NCBI GenBank assembly: GCA_037178675.1
Contig: JAYMGJ010000440.1
Coordinates: forward strand, 118,319-182,318
Reading direction: 5' to 3'
Source: Scleroderma bovista
Lineage: Eukaryota > Basidiomycota > Agaricomycetes > Boletales > Sclerodermataceae
Length of the DNA stretch: 64,000 nucleotides
Both the position numbers and the translations under genes were made by a program. Below the pieces are notes generated by a model, which had not been told where the DNA came from, did not search any database, and saw only the letters and a program-made list of their open reading frames with translations. Of this stretch, positions 10,391 through 20,700 are shown one piece after another (positions within the stretch are counted from its first letter, which is position 1; every line of letters begins with the position of its first letter).

Positions 10391-10784
10391 GGGAGGGTTG
10401 GTTTGCTGATGCAACCTGCTTTCTCAACAGACTCATTCTCAGGCATGAATACGCTGATACTATCGACACTAATTGCCTTCCATCGATCTGGACGCCTGGG
10501 CAATTCAACTTCAGAATGCACTCTGTGTTCTCGACTTTGAGAGTGCATCGTGAGTTGTGCCCAAATAGGCAATATAGGAAATGAGCTCTCCGCACGAAAT
10601 GTAGCCTAGTTGATTAGTCTCGCAACCCTCCGTTCTGGGGGTGACTGCCCAATATGGGCAGAATGAGCGCATCAGCAGCTCATATGTCACCCAGAACGTC
10701 TGGTGACTTTCAGTGTGACTAGAGAGGATCAAGTCACAAGTGTGACAATCAGCCTTCAAATCTTACCCTCTGATCGCGCACGAC

Positions 10785-11450
10785 ATGATGGATTCCAGTG
10801 ACGAATTTGATAGTGATACATCCCTCGACTTCGAGCCACCCCCGCAGCCATCAGCTCCGCATCTACCATCTATGCCACCGCCTCGAAACCCTCCCATCCA
10901 GATAGCCGTGACGCAGTATCTGCATGAAAGGCAGCATGAGTACACTGACAGCATTGTGGTGCACATCAGGTCAGTTCTGGCTGAGATGGATAAAGTCGGA
11001 CTGAACTTGCCTTTATTCCTTGACTATCTGAGCTGGGGGGATCCAGGGTGTATCGTGGATCCGACGATCCGATCCGAGCACACCGGATTGATGGTGAGCA
11101 AAGAACTCCCTCACATCCTTGAGAGGTGGTTGTCCCCCACACGTGTTCAAGAGTTGCACGATGTCCGAGCAATGGGAGGTAGAAAGCACATCGAAGACTT
11201 CATGTTACAGCAAATGCAAGATATTTGTGCATGCAAACTTGCCTCACTTCGGCTGTCATCGCAAGTGCTCATGCGCGACCTCATGGAAAGCTCACTCACA
11301 TTGAAGTCCCTTGTGGATTTCACAAATGCTTATTGTGGATGCATGGAGATGGGCACAGTCACCCCAAAGCTATGGAATTTATTGTCACAGCTGACGAGAA
11401 CAAAGCGGCAGGAGTGGGAGAACACGCAAAAGGATTCTAGATTGGTATAG
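10785..11450 (+). pseudogene. N-terminal exon of a DUF6589 protein, truncated
   Basis: 221 codons from an ATG 170 bp inside the left TIR. The acidic N-terminus is followed by a region with L-D-Y-L-S-W-G-D-P-G-C-I and a later T-P-K-L-W-N-L-L-S-Q-L. This is the pattern I associate with the start of DUF6589 proteins (function unknown, transposon-linked in Agaricomycetes). The exon ends in A-G-A-T-T-G followed by GTATAG, a likely splice donor, but no continuation exists. Within 50 bp the sequence becomes the 3' end of the opposing helicase fragment. Confidence 0.65.
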
Positions 11451-11481
11451 ACTATATCTTTGTACTACTATACGAGCTCCT

Positions 11482-12183
11482 TTAATATTTATCCAGGTTG
11501 ATGACATGTGCCTCGTCTATAATGAGCCCCCCAATGGAACCAGCATAGTAGGGGGGTGACTGTACAAGGTCACAAAATTTCAAGTGCAAGTTTAGCATCT
11601 CTGGAGAGGTTGCTATGACTTGGTAGGTACTATCCTTCAGATCCTGTACTTCTATCTCAATAAGTGATGGCCCACAGGAGAATATTCCGTGTCTGACCTG
11701 CAGTAAATCATCAGACCATGTTTCACCATTCACGGCCACTGCAGTCAATCCCATAGCCTTAAATCTTGAGGTCTGTTCATACAGAAGCAGTCAGCAGAGC
11801 TCAGGCAATGACTACCATTACCCAACCTGATCTTCTTTGAGTGCATTCAGAGGTGAGATCATGATGTAGGTTTTCTTTGGTTCAATGAATGCCGGCATCA
11901 CGAATGGTAAGGTTTTTCCAGTCCCTGTCCCTGCAACAATGAGACAGTCCAAACCTAACAAAAAAGCTTCTGCAGCATCCAGCTGCCACTTGAAGGGCTC
12001 ACGGCCTTCTGTACGGATGTGGAATGCATCTTTCAGTTGCTTGCACATGGAGGCAGAGTCGTAGCCATGATTTTTACTGGCTAGTTTGCATGCAGCTTCA
12101 AGATTTTGATAAGATTGTGCTTGTTCTGGATTGTGTGGTACCTCCAATGACTTCACCACGGCCATATGGAGTGGGCGCAACAC
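11482..12183 (-). pseudogene. N-terminal fragment of a RecQ-like DEAH helicase
   Basis: Two exons on the minus strand, 12183 to about 11826 and about 11779 to 11495, with a short intron between (acceptor after AACAG). Walker A is A-G-T-G-T-G-K-T and the Walker B/DEAH box is I-I-D-E-A-H-V-I. Between them lies S-P-L-N-A-L-K-E-D-Q, typical of RecQ-family helicases. All C-terminal helicase motifs (motif III onward), RQC and HRDC are missing, because the frame ends two residues after the DEAH box. Its start lies just inside the right TIR. Confidence 0.8.
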
Positions 12184-12352
12184 ACTCTTAGCTTTTGGAA
12201 GGTGTTACAGTGTGACAGATGTGACTCGATCCTCTCTAACTACTACGAAAGTCACCAGATGTTCTGGGTGACATACGAGCTGTCAAGACACTCGTTCTGC
12301 CTATATTAGGCAGTCACTGCTAGAACAGGGGGTAACAAGACTACTAGTTGAT

Positions 12353-12900
12353 ATGTTGTGAGCACAGCCTTCCATGGCCATATATAGAACATGTCTATTT
12401 TATATTATTTGAAGATGACTGCATGGTCTTACCATACACCTACTATGAAAGTACCTGTATTTCAGATCCTTCTGTCTGTTGATCATGTTGAAAATGTACT
12501 TTCCTATTCCACCATGCACCATACTATGCAAGCTGATAGTCATTGCCTCTGCAAGAGTGATCTACCCCAGGAACTACAATATTTATGTACAGTTATTGGT
12601 CAATACAAACTTTGCAGTCTTGTCTAACACTGTATCATAGGGGGAGAAATTGATAATGGCCATATAATTATCTTTTCACAAATTGCATTATGTCAGTCAT
12701 GCTGAATCCGACAGCTGTTGGTAACTTAATGACATGGATCATATAATGACAATTAATTATTTTTTCATGAGTTGCATTATGTCAGTCATGCTGAATTAGA
12801 TAGCTGTTGGTAACTTAATGACAAGATCATATATCAGTATGTCATGAGGCTGAATATATGATATATATGATCAAGTTATTTGTTTTGTAATCATAGCTTA
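12353..12900. repeat. Gene-free AT-rich stretch with a two-copy tandem repeat
   Basis: No gene is recognisable. From about 12655 to 12840 a unit of roughly 90 bp occurs twice. Both copies contain GCATTATGTCAGTCATGCTG and AGCTGTTGGTAACTTAATGA. Confidence 0.7.
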
Positions 12901-13365
12901 TCATGGATCGACGGTCCCCGTGATGCACCTCACTGCCGAGTGCACCCAATCTCGCAGCGATCGCACATCATGAGTGGCTCTTCCGATGTGAGGAAGCACT
13001 TGTTTTGGCATACTGATACCGGAGGGTGAAGCACAGGTCACTGAATCCCGGTGCACGTCCACGGAGACGTATGTCAGGGGTGCAAGACGGGACAAGGTTG
13101 TCCTCTGAATTTTATGATACAAAGAGGTCGTATCTTGATAGGCTCAATCTTGTGTAAAATGTGCACATACTCTTGGCGCAACTAATTCATCGGATGCAGC
13201 ACTTCCTTACGCCAATTCTTGCATCTTTGGATTTAGGTGGTCATCGGGCAATACGTTTGCTCTTGCTATCTCATCGTCACTCGTATTACCTATAGATAAT
13301 GGAAGCAGTAGGCGGTATGTATATTTTGATTCCAGGCAAGTTCTTATGTACATATGGCCTTGAGT

Positions 13366-16045
13366 TTAACAAAACCCATTGACATATTGCGGACTGTAGT
13401 CATCTGGCAGAAGTTCACAAGCATGCAAGACGCCACGCTCACTAGCCAGCAACGTTAATAACAATCGATTTTACGAATGGGAACTCACACGTCATCGATG
13501 GTTCTCAGTAAGTCATAATTAATCTCCTGATTCACTGTGGAGTCAAACTTGTAGGCCGGGTGTGACCGTACGAAGTTCCGTATCCAGGTTGCTGGTGTTT
13601 GCAGAGTACCTTTATAAATATTAGCAGGCACCGGTTGCATCCACTAATCAAGTACACACCATTGGCACGGCAGCGGATGAGATCAAGGTATTTGTTTATT
13701 TGCTGCTTTTCGTGTGGAGCTGTCTCCAGAGTCGCAAGATAGGTGTCTACGAGCCCCAGTAGCCCTGGGAAGATAGAACCCTAGAGTATGTGAGGCTCTT
13801 GCTTCCGTACTGACAAGTTGCATACATTTCCGCAGAAAGTTTCTTGGATGGACATCTCCTCGTATTCATCTTCGACGGGGACGTCTTCAACAATGGAAGG
13901 GCGTGCCAGCGGAGGAAAGCAGTTCCTCATGTTCCTTGTCTTAGATTGTGTCCCTGCGCCATATTCGCTGGGGGTGGATAATGTTATAGGAGTTCCTCGT
14001 GCAGATGGAAACACGTTCTTGCGGAAGAAAAATTTCCCTGTACGGGCTGCGTCTCGTTTCTGGGCTCTCGCCATGTTTTCGTCTACCTACATGTACATCA
14101 GCTAGAATTTGGAGTGTATGGAAATCATCACTACGGACCTTGGAAATGGGAATATAGAAGTTTAAATCAAATGCCAAAATGGCCCTGGACAAAAGAATGA
14201 TGAAAACAGCGAAGGCAGCATTCTCGAAATCTGTCATCTGCACTTCCAGACTGCGAAACTCTACGCGCCAACCAATAGACGAATTAGGTGGAGGAGGCTT
14301 GAATCGGACAGTTTGCCAATTGGTGGATTGAATGCTCTTTGAAGTGCATCAACACAAAGTAAGGAAGGATCCAATAATCAATCACCTCAAAATGGGCATT
14401 GCTGGAGGTATCGTCTTGGTGAATCGTCTCAGAGAGTATAACGAGTGGATCACGAATAAACAGATGTGCGATGTGTTTTGAAAGCAGTTTGTCGAGGCCT
14501 TCCAACCCATAATCAATCATGGGGAAATTCGGAAGAAGTGTACATACCATGACTGAGTAGGCGATTATAAATTGCTTCGTCGTATGGTACAACGGTGTCG
14601 TTGTATGCTGGTTTGTTGATCCATTCAGGAGATATGTACAGGTCAACACTGTCCCACCGAGACTTGGGGATGACGTATTTATCGTTTTTCAATGGCTGAG
14701 TTGTATAGGTATAGCCAGTTAAAACCAGAGGGACGTATCAACTTACCACAAGCCCACGCTCTTCGGGGGTACGGTCGTCTACGCCTCCAGCAATAACATT
14801 CCAGCGACAATCCGCGTCGGAAAGATAGCCGCGCCAGATGGGGCTTGCCGCAGTTAATGCAAGCTGCGCAAAAACATATCCACATCAATGCCGAGAACAC
14901 AACAGCGTTCAACGCCATACCATGAGGGGACCGATTGGAATCAAAGCATCATACATTTGTCGTGCTTCGTTCACGTTACAACATTGAAATGTCAACTGCA
15001 AGCAACAGCAACCCCCTCCAAACCCCATCGCATCCATGTAAATATGATCCATCAAGGCTGCACCGATCTTGGCCTCTATCGGAAGAGTATCGATGAGCCG
15101 AAACGATATCCTAACGAAAAGGCCCGTACCAGCATCCTCAGGGTATATATCACGTTGCCATGGTATAGTGGGATCCACGAATGGGCGTGGTGTCCCTTTA
15201 TCTATAAAAAGTGGAACGTTGATCGCAACCTTTGAACCCCTTCGTTTCCTTATGTTGGCAGTAAGTGTACTGTTAGGGAGTTAAGATGGGGTGGAAGGTG
15301 ATATACCAAACTCAAACTGACGGATACCGTGGGTGAGGATTAATGACTTCTTCAGGCAAAAATAGACTGTGACTCGACTCGGTATCTTTTGGGCTGTAAT
15401 GTGGTTCTGAAAATACCCCTGGAGTTCCAAGGCGAGGAAAGGATGTCAAAGTGACTAAAATCTCGTTGTCTTTCAAGTGCTTCCTCGCTAAAGCTCGCCT
15501 TATATTTACTTTCCTCAATGACGCAGTGCAAGCAACAACACTGGGAGAAATACCTGTAACTCATATTTGACTCCACCGAAAGAAGGTCGACAATCGAGCC
15601 TGTATATGGCGAACCAGGAGTGGATTCGAGCATAAAACTCCCATACTCAGCATGGAATTGCGCCATGGATACACTGAAGGGGACGTTGGTGAAAGACCCC
15701 TATCGGGAACAGTGTGTACTTACGAGTCAGGGCTATCACTGGAAAGGACTTTGAGAGTTTCGCCGAGCTTTGCAAGTGTTTCGGTCTGAGACAGGGATAA
15801 TTTCGCGTTCTTCTCCTTACTGTCAAGGGTAATGACCATGCATTCAACCTTGAGGTGCCGTGAGCGCGAATGAGACGACGGGGATCCTCCATTACCTCGT
15901 CGCCCCACAGAAGTTCGTCACCATTTCTATCCTTAACCGTGTCCCAGATATGGAGGAACTGGGTGATACCGTGATGTCTGACATGGTCTGCATACTGTTT
16001 CGCGTCTTCCCAGGAAAGAGCAGTACCAAGGTGGAGCAATCCCAT
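13366..16045 (-). CDS. gsh1: Glutamate-cysteine ligase catalytic subunit
   Basis: This enzyme joins glutamate and cysteine in an ATP-dependent step, the first and rate-limiting step of glutathione synthesis in the cytosol. Multi-exon gene. Exon 1 (16045-15896) begins M-G-L-L-H-L-G-T and contains L-L-W-G-D-E. Exon 2 is 15848-15724 and exon 3 starts at 15673 (F-M-L-E-S-T-P-G). Later exons contain [48 protein letters not shown] and [10 protein letters not shown]. These are landmark stretches of eukaryotic GCL. A 54-nt in-frame intron near 15130-15075 does not break the frame. The last intron (donor GTGAGT near 13488) gives a final exon ending V-N-G-F-C and a stop at 13366-13368. It looks intact. 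Confidence 0.95.
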
Positions 16046-16855
16046 CCTTCAGACAGATGCTAGAACGGACTTGAGGGCACACAACTTCTGCATGGAAAAC
16101 CAGATAATCACGCCATGTAATTTTACATAGAGTTCAGCACCTTGCTCCCGAATAGGGCTCCATGAAAACCTCCCAGGGGGATATTGACACAAATGTCATT
16201 GCACGTGGAAACACTTTTTTCGACATCCACAAAAGTGCCTGTGACAAAACTCCGCTATGGAAAAAGCTGTAGTTCACCGAGAGTGTACCAACTCTCTGTT
16301 AACAAGGTGAATGGCACAGTCATTCGGATTGGTGTTACATACGTAGTAATACCGATGATTTGCTATGATTTGAAAAATGACTTCCGGCGAGACTCTAGTC
16401 ACATTTATGTAAATGTCCAAAGTGCAAAGGTCAAACGCTACAAGTCGAAACAGTCAATGTACATCAATGGCTTACATACTTAGCACTGATGGTGAATCAG
16501 TCTGTATCGTTGTCAGTACCGTTGATTGCAGACGCGAATTGAGTGGACTCCGTCTCAAGTTGCACAGGTATCCCATGATGGTCTCCTCCGTAATATGCAG
16601 CGTTCGATGCTTCATGCTTACCAGCAGATGAAGGTAAAGAATGTCTCCCGAAGATCCTTCGAAGGGAGTCTACTCCTTGTTTCTGGGGTCCTCCTCAGCC
16701 ACTCAGGAAGGGATTTCAACTCCGATTGAACTTTAACTTTCTTTATCCCATATCAATCATCGCTCTTTTCCCTCGTCGCTCCTGAAGCGTACACCCTCCG
16801 TTCACACTCCACCGTCGTATCGCTTGTAAAAAGTCTACTTCATTATTGCACAAAG
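16046..16855. other. Divergent intergenic region between gsh1 and RPS27
   Basis: About 800 bp between two start codons on opposite strands, so it probably holds both promoters. Just before the RPS27 start it is pyrimidine-rich (16740-16800, CTTTAACTTTCTTTATCCC and CTCTTTTCCCTCGTCGCTCC), as is common for fungal ribosomal-protein promoters. I see no convincing third gene. Confidence 0.6.
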
Positions 16856-17268
16856 ATGGTGCGCCCGTCTTTGTTCGAATTATAGAAAAACATCTTATTC
16901 TATGGACAGACTCTCGCCGTCGACCTCTTAAACCCTTCAGCTGAGCAAGAAAACAGAAGGCACAAGCTCAAGCGTCTTGTGCAATCACCGAACTCCTACT
17001 TCATGGACGTGAAATGTTCAGGTGCGTAGTCTGCTGACAAGACGAACCTCTCACTCTAAATACGTGGGGCGATCATCAGGTTGTTTCGCAATCACAACAG
17101 TCTTCTCACATGCCCAGTCAGTGGTGCTGTGTGGTTCCTGTGCAAGTGTGCTTTGCCAACCCACTGGTGGTAAAGCAAGATTAACGGAAGGTGTGTCTGG
17201 AGATTACTTGCGGCACCATGATGCTGACGATTTGACTTCCAGGGTCCTCGTTCCGTCGGAAGAACTAG
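16856..17268 (+). CDS. RPS27: 40S ribosomal protein S27
   Basis: Component of the small ribosomal subunit (eS27 family). Exons 16856-16858, 16910-17021, 17080-17190 and 17243-17268 give 83 residues, the usual length. The start codon ATG stands alone as a three-base coding exon, with the first intron (GTGCGC...GGACAG) directly behind it. The protein contains [19 protein letters not shown] and [14 protein letters not shown]. Its C4 zinc-binding cysteines are at residues 37, 40, 56 and 59. The C-terminal S-F-R-R-K is preceded by Ser where many orthologues have Cys. All introns are 50-60 nt with GT-AG borders. It appears intact. Confidence 0.96.
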
Positions 17269-17795
17269 ATGCTTATCTCCATACTGCATGGTCTTGTGTT
17301 CCGTCTCGCTATCCTGAGCTACGTCTAGTTGGTTTCACCCAATACTTGGGGCTGAAAAGTATGGATGTTCGCCACACATTATTGTACCTTGACAATCCAT
17401 TCATGTATTTCCCTATGTGAACTGAATACGCATGGGGATTTGTCGCTGCCCAAAACTGCATATCTTAGCCCAATTTCTTGGCTTCCTTGGATGCCCCAGT
17501 CTATTATCTCATCAGATGTTCCACATCAATCCCTGGTCAGAATTCTTCTGAGTGTCGATGAGTGTTTGTAAGGGTATATATATAATGTAGAGGGGATGTA
17601 TAACTAAAATGTCAATGCTGAAAGACAAGAAATACTGAGATATAAGAGATACTAGATAGCGAGCGGATCAGCGGTGGTGGACCAACAAAATTTTATACGA
17701 GCAGTCCGGCTGCAGCCCTGGTTGTACGTCCCATAGCCCCAATTCCTCTACGGGTGATGAATACACTTCTATGGCGTTCGTGTCACAGCTCGAGG
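17269..17795. other. Intergenic region between two converging genes
   Basis: RPS27 and the kinase gene end toward each other here. The region should hold both 3' untranslated ends. No further gene is recognisable. Confidence 0.6.
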
Positions 17796-20700
17796 CTACG
17801 CGTTTTCTCGTGCGAACATCGCTTCCTCCATAGCTCTGCATTGCGATAGGAGCTGGCGTATAACAGCCCGTCCGCACGCATTACGAATAAATTGAGACTA
17901 AGTCATTGATCACATCAACATGCGCGTCCAATGCAGGCTAAAACAAAGTGACTCACGTTCAGTAATTCTGTGGGAGAAGGCCTGGTGACTGCTTCCACCC
18001 CACAAAGCCTTAAAAATTCATGGAACCCTCTTGAATAATGCTCAGGGTGGGATAATGGAGGCCACTGCAAACCAAATTGCTTCGAGGTCGGTGCTGAGAA
18101 TACAGTTTGACTGTCCGGGGAAGCAGGCATGGAAAATGGTGGAACCGTTTCCGCAAGTTCCCAGACAGTAGCACCAACGGACCAGACATCCACTTTGAGT
18201 GCATCATACGGACCGCCTCTCATCTCCGGCGCCTGTGTGTCATCAGTAACGCTGCGCTTTTGTGTCTAACCCAAGTTTCTTACCTGCCAATAAATGACAC
18301 CTACAGCACCAGTGACTATTGATGCGTTCTCCGGAGCTCGGATAGCATTGGAAAAGTCAGCTACGGAGTGTCATCGTGCTCAGAATTTGCATACATCATA
18401 AAGCGATGTTGAGGGAACTCACCCAGCTTGACCACACCCGCAGCATTCAGTAACAAGTTGTCACTTCTTACGTCTCGATGTGCGATGTGCTGCTTCTGAA
18501 GATACTCCAGACCGAGTAAAACCTATTCGCCCAGAGTAATATTCATCAGTGTCAAAAGCCTCACAACAAGGGATCAGGCTCTCACATCACTTGTGAACCT
18601 TGCCACCATCCTCTCCTGAAGTGCAAGACCTTGTGCAACAAGTGCAATAACGTCTGCTAGAGACCGCTCCATTAACTCCATCCGTATCCAAAGAGACGTA
18701 TCGAGCGTCGTCGCCTTGCTAGCACTTTCCTCTGGGGACTCGTCTGTGTTCACGCTCGTGTGGACATAGGCGCCATCGAGGAGAAGGAGATGCTCGTGTT
18801 CCACACTCCTCAGGAGTGTCAGCTCATGCAAGAGAGAGGATATCTTGATGTGAAGCAGCGACTCGTCTGTACCTGCAGGCGATTCAGTCCCATTTGGAGA
18901 GGCTGAAGGAAAGAGTGGGGGCAGCAGTATCCGTTTGATAGCCACATGTGACGTCCCAGCCGGTATCGGTCTCTCGAGTGCTGAGCTTTTTTCCGTCGAC
19001 GGAAGCTTTGCTGGGGTACGCGCAGCATACACAGATCCACTCTCGCCCTCTGCAATCTCTACAAGTTCCGTAAACAGCGCCGAGGGATCATGTGGTGAGA
19101 TGAAACTGTGAAGTGGTGCTAAAAGAGGGTGAAGTGCATCTGACCGTAGGGATGAAGGGTCTTGTCCCTCAACCGGCAGTGGGGGTAAGGGAGCAGCAGG
19201 CGACCGGAATTGTGACTGAGACGAGGCAACGGAGCGAAGAGACGGAGTAGTAGATGCCTTCGAAGAAGATACAGAACGGGCATACAGAGGTTCAGCTTCA
19301 TCCTCGCTTTCCATATCCACGCCACCGAATGTACCCGTCCTCGACACAAGCAGCTTTGCCTCCGGCGCCAGACCTTTACCTACTAGTGGCGACGGCGACA
19401 GTCCCTTTGGTGTAGTCAATGGTGCACTCTCGCACGTCGACGCCGTTTCTAAGCTAGCATGCGGAAAGTGTCCAGTGCGTGGTGATCCCAGCATGCCTCC
19501 ACCTATAAAGCCTGGAAGCTGGCTCACCCGTTGTAGCGAGGACGTCCTAAACCGCGAGACGGGACGCGGGGTTGCGTCCTTGTCTAATTCGACAGGCGGT
19601 GGTGGCGGAGCAGGCCATGTTGGAGAAGGCGATGAGGGTTGGCGGGAGTGTCCTGAAACAGAAAGCGACTGTGGGTCCGTGTCATAGTCTTGGGACTCGT
19701 CCTCAGCTGCTTCGTCGTATTCTTCATCCTGACGTTCGTAGTCCACATTCCCGTAGCATTCGTCGTCACGACTATTCCGCGACACGCCAAAAGCAGAGGC
19801 TACACTATCTCGCATGGACAACGATGTCAATGACATAGTGTCCGAGTCGATGATGCTCGCGGCAGCACGTCGCACCGCCTCTCTCTTGACAACAACAATC
19901 GTTGCAGGAGTCACCGTGACGGTCGACATGCCTGAATCTCGATCGCCCGGGTTCGACTTGGGAACAAGTGTTGACGACGATGACGACGACTGAGCCCCGG
20001 AAGGCTCCGACTCAGAGGTGCCAGCTGAAGGTTGAAGCCGTGCTTGTGACTGCGACTCGGCTGTCTGTGGCTGAGCAGACGCAGAACGCACATCATCTAG
20101 CTTGGAAGGACGAAGTTGTGCCCTAATTTGATCTGGAGGTATGGGAAGCGGCAGCGGAAGGGGTTTATTTTGAACGAATGGGGACACAGGCGGCTTCCCG
20201 TCAGCCCCGCCAGTGGCGCTCGATTTTGGTGGTACGAGTGAGCATAGCAATGGCGCAGGTTTTTCTTTTGGCACGGGAGGTGCGACATTCGGGATAGGGC
20301 TGGGCTCACCCACAGTCGGTGAGGGCGGTGTCGTTGAGAGTTCCAATTCTTTTCCGAGCAAAGATACATTGGGCCCAAGTGAAACGTCAGGGAGCTGGGG
20401 CGACAATATGGATAAGGGCTCACGAGGCTCGTCCAGTTGCTTAATATTTCCGTGTACGCTGGCAGTATCTTCCTCTTCTTCAACATCGCTCTCTACTTCC
20501 TGCTCTACCTCATCCGATGCTTGGACAGGACCTTGCCTGACATGCGCGCCAAGGGAAATATTCCTGCCAAACGACACATCAGCCAATTTTGGCGCCGGTG
20601 ACACAGCCAATAATGCAGCCTTCTGCGCAAGAAGAGACATAGGCCGCAGTGTCGTTCGTCTCTCTGCCTTCTCATCTTTCATGGCCTGCTCGAAAGGCTT

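Larger units (their letters stand above)
10615..12343. mobile_element. 1.73-kb TIR element with 9-bp target duplication carrying two truncated genes
   Basis: The left end (TAGTCTCGCAACC...) and the reverse complement of the right end (TAGTCTTGTTACC...) align over roughly 140 bp, including shared words GTGACTGCC, ATGTCACCCAGAAC and TCTGGTGACTTTC. The element is flanked by CTAGTTGAT at 10606-10614 and again at 12344-12352. Long TIRs with a 9-bp duplication resemble Mutator-like (MULE) transposons. Inside, reading inward from each TIR, are the first exon of a DUF6589 protein and the N-terminal exons of a RecQ-like helicase. Both stop near 11450-11500. No transposase is present, so it is non-autonomous. 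Confidence 0.82.

Noticed and set aside
12901..13122. Possible minus-strand exon of 73 residues
   Set aside because: No recognisable family and no flanking exon; it may be part of the gsh1 3' region.
16184..16729. Possible small genes between gsh1 and RPS27
   Set aside because: Short frames without family resemblance, in a region that must hold two promoters.
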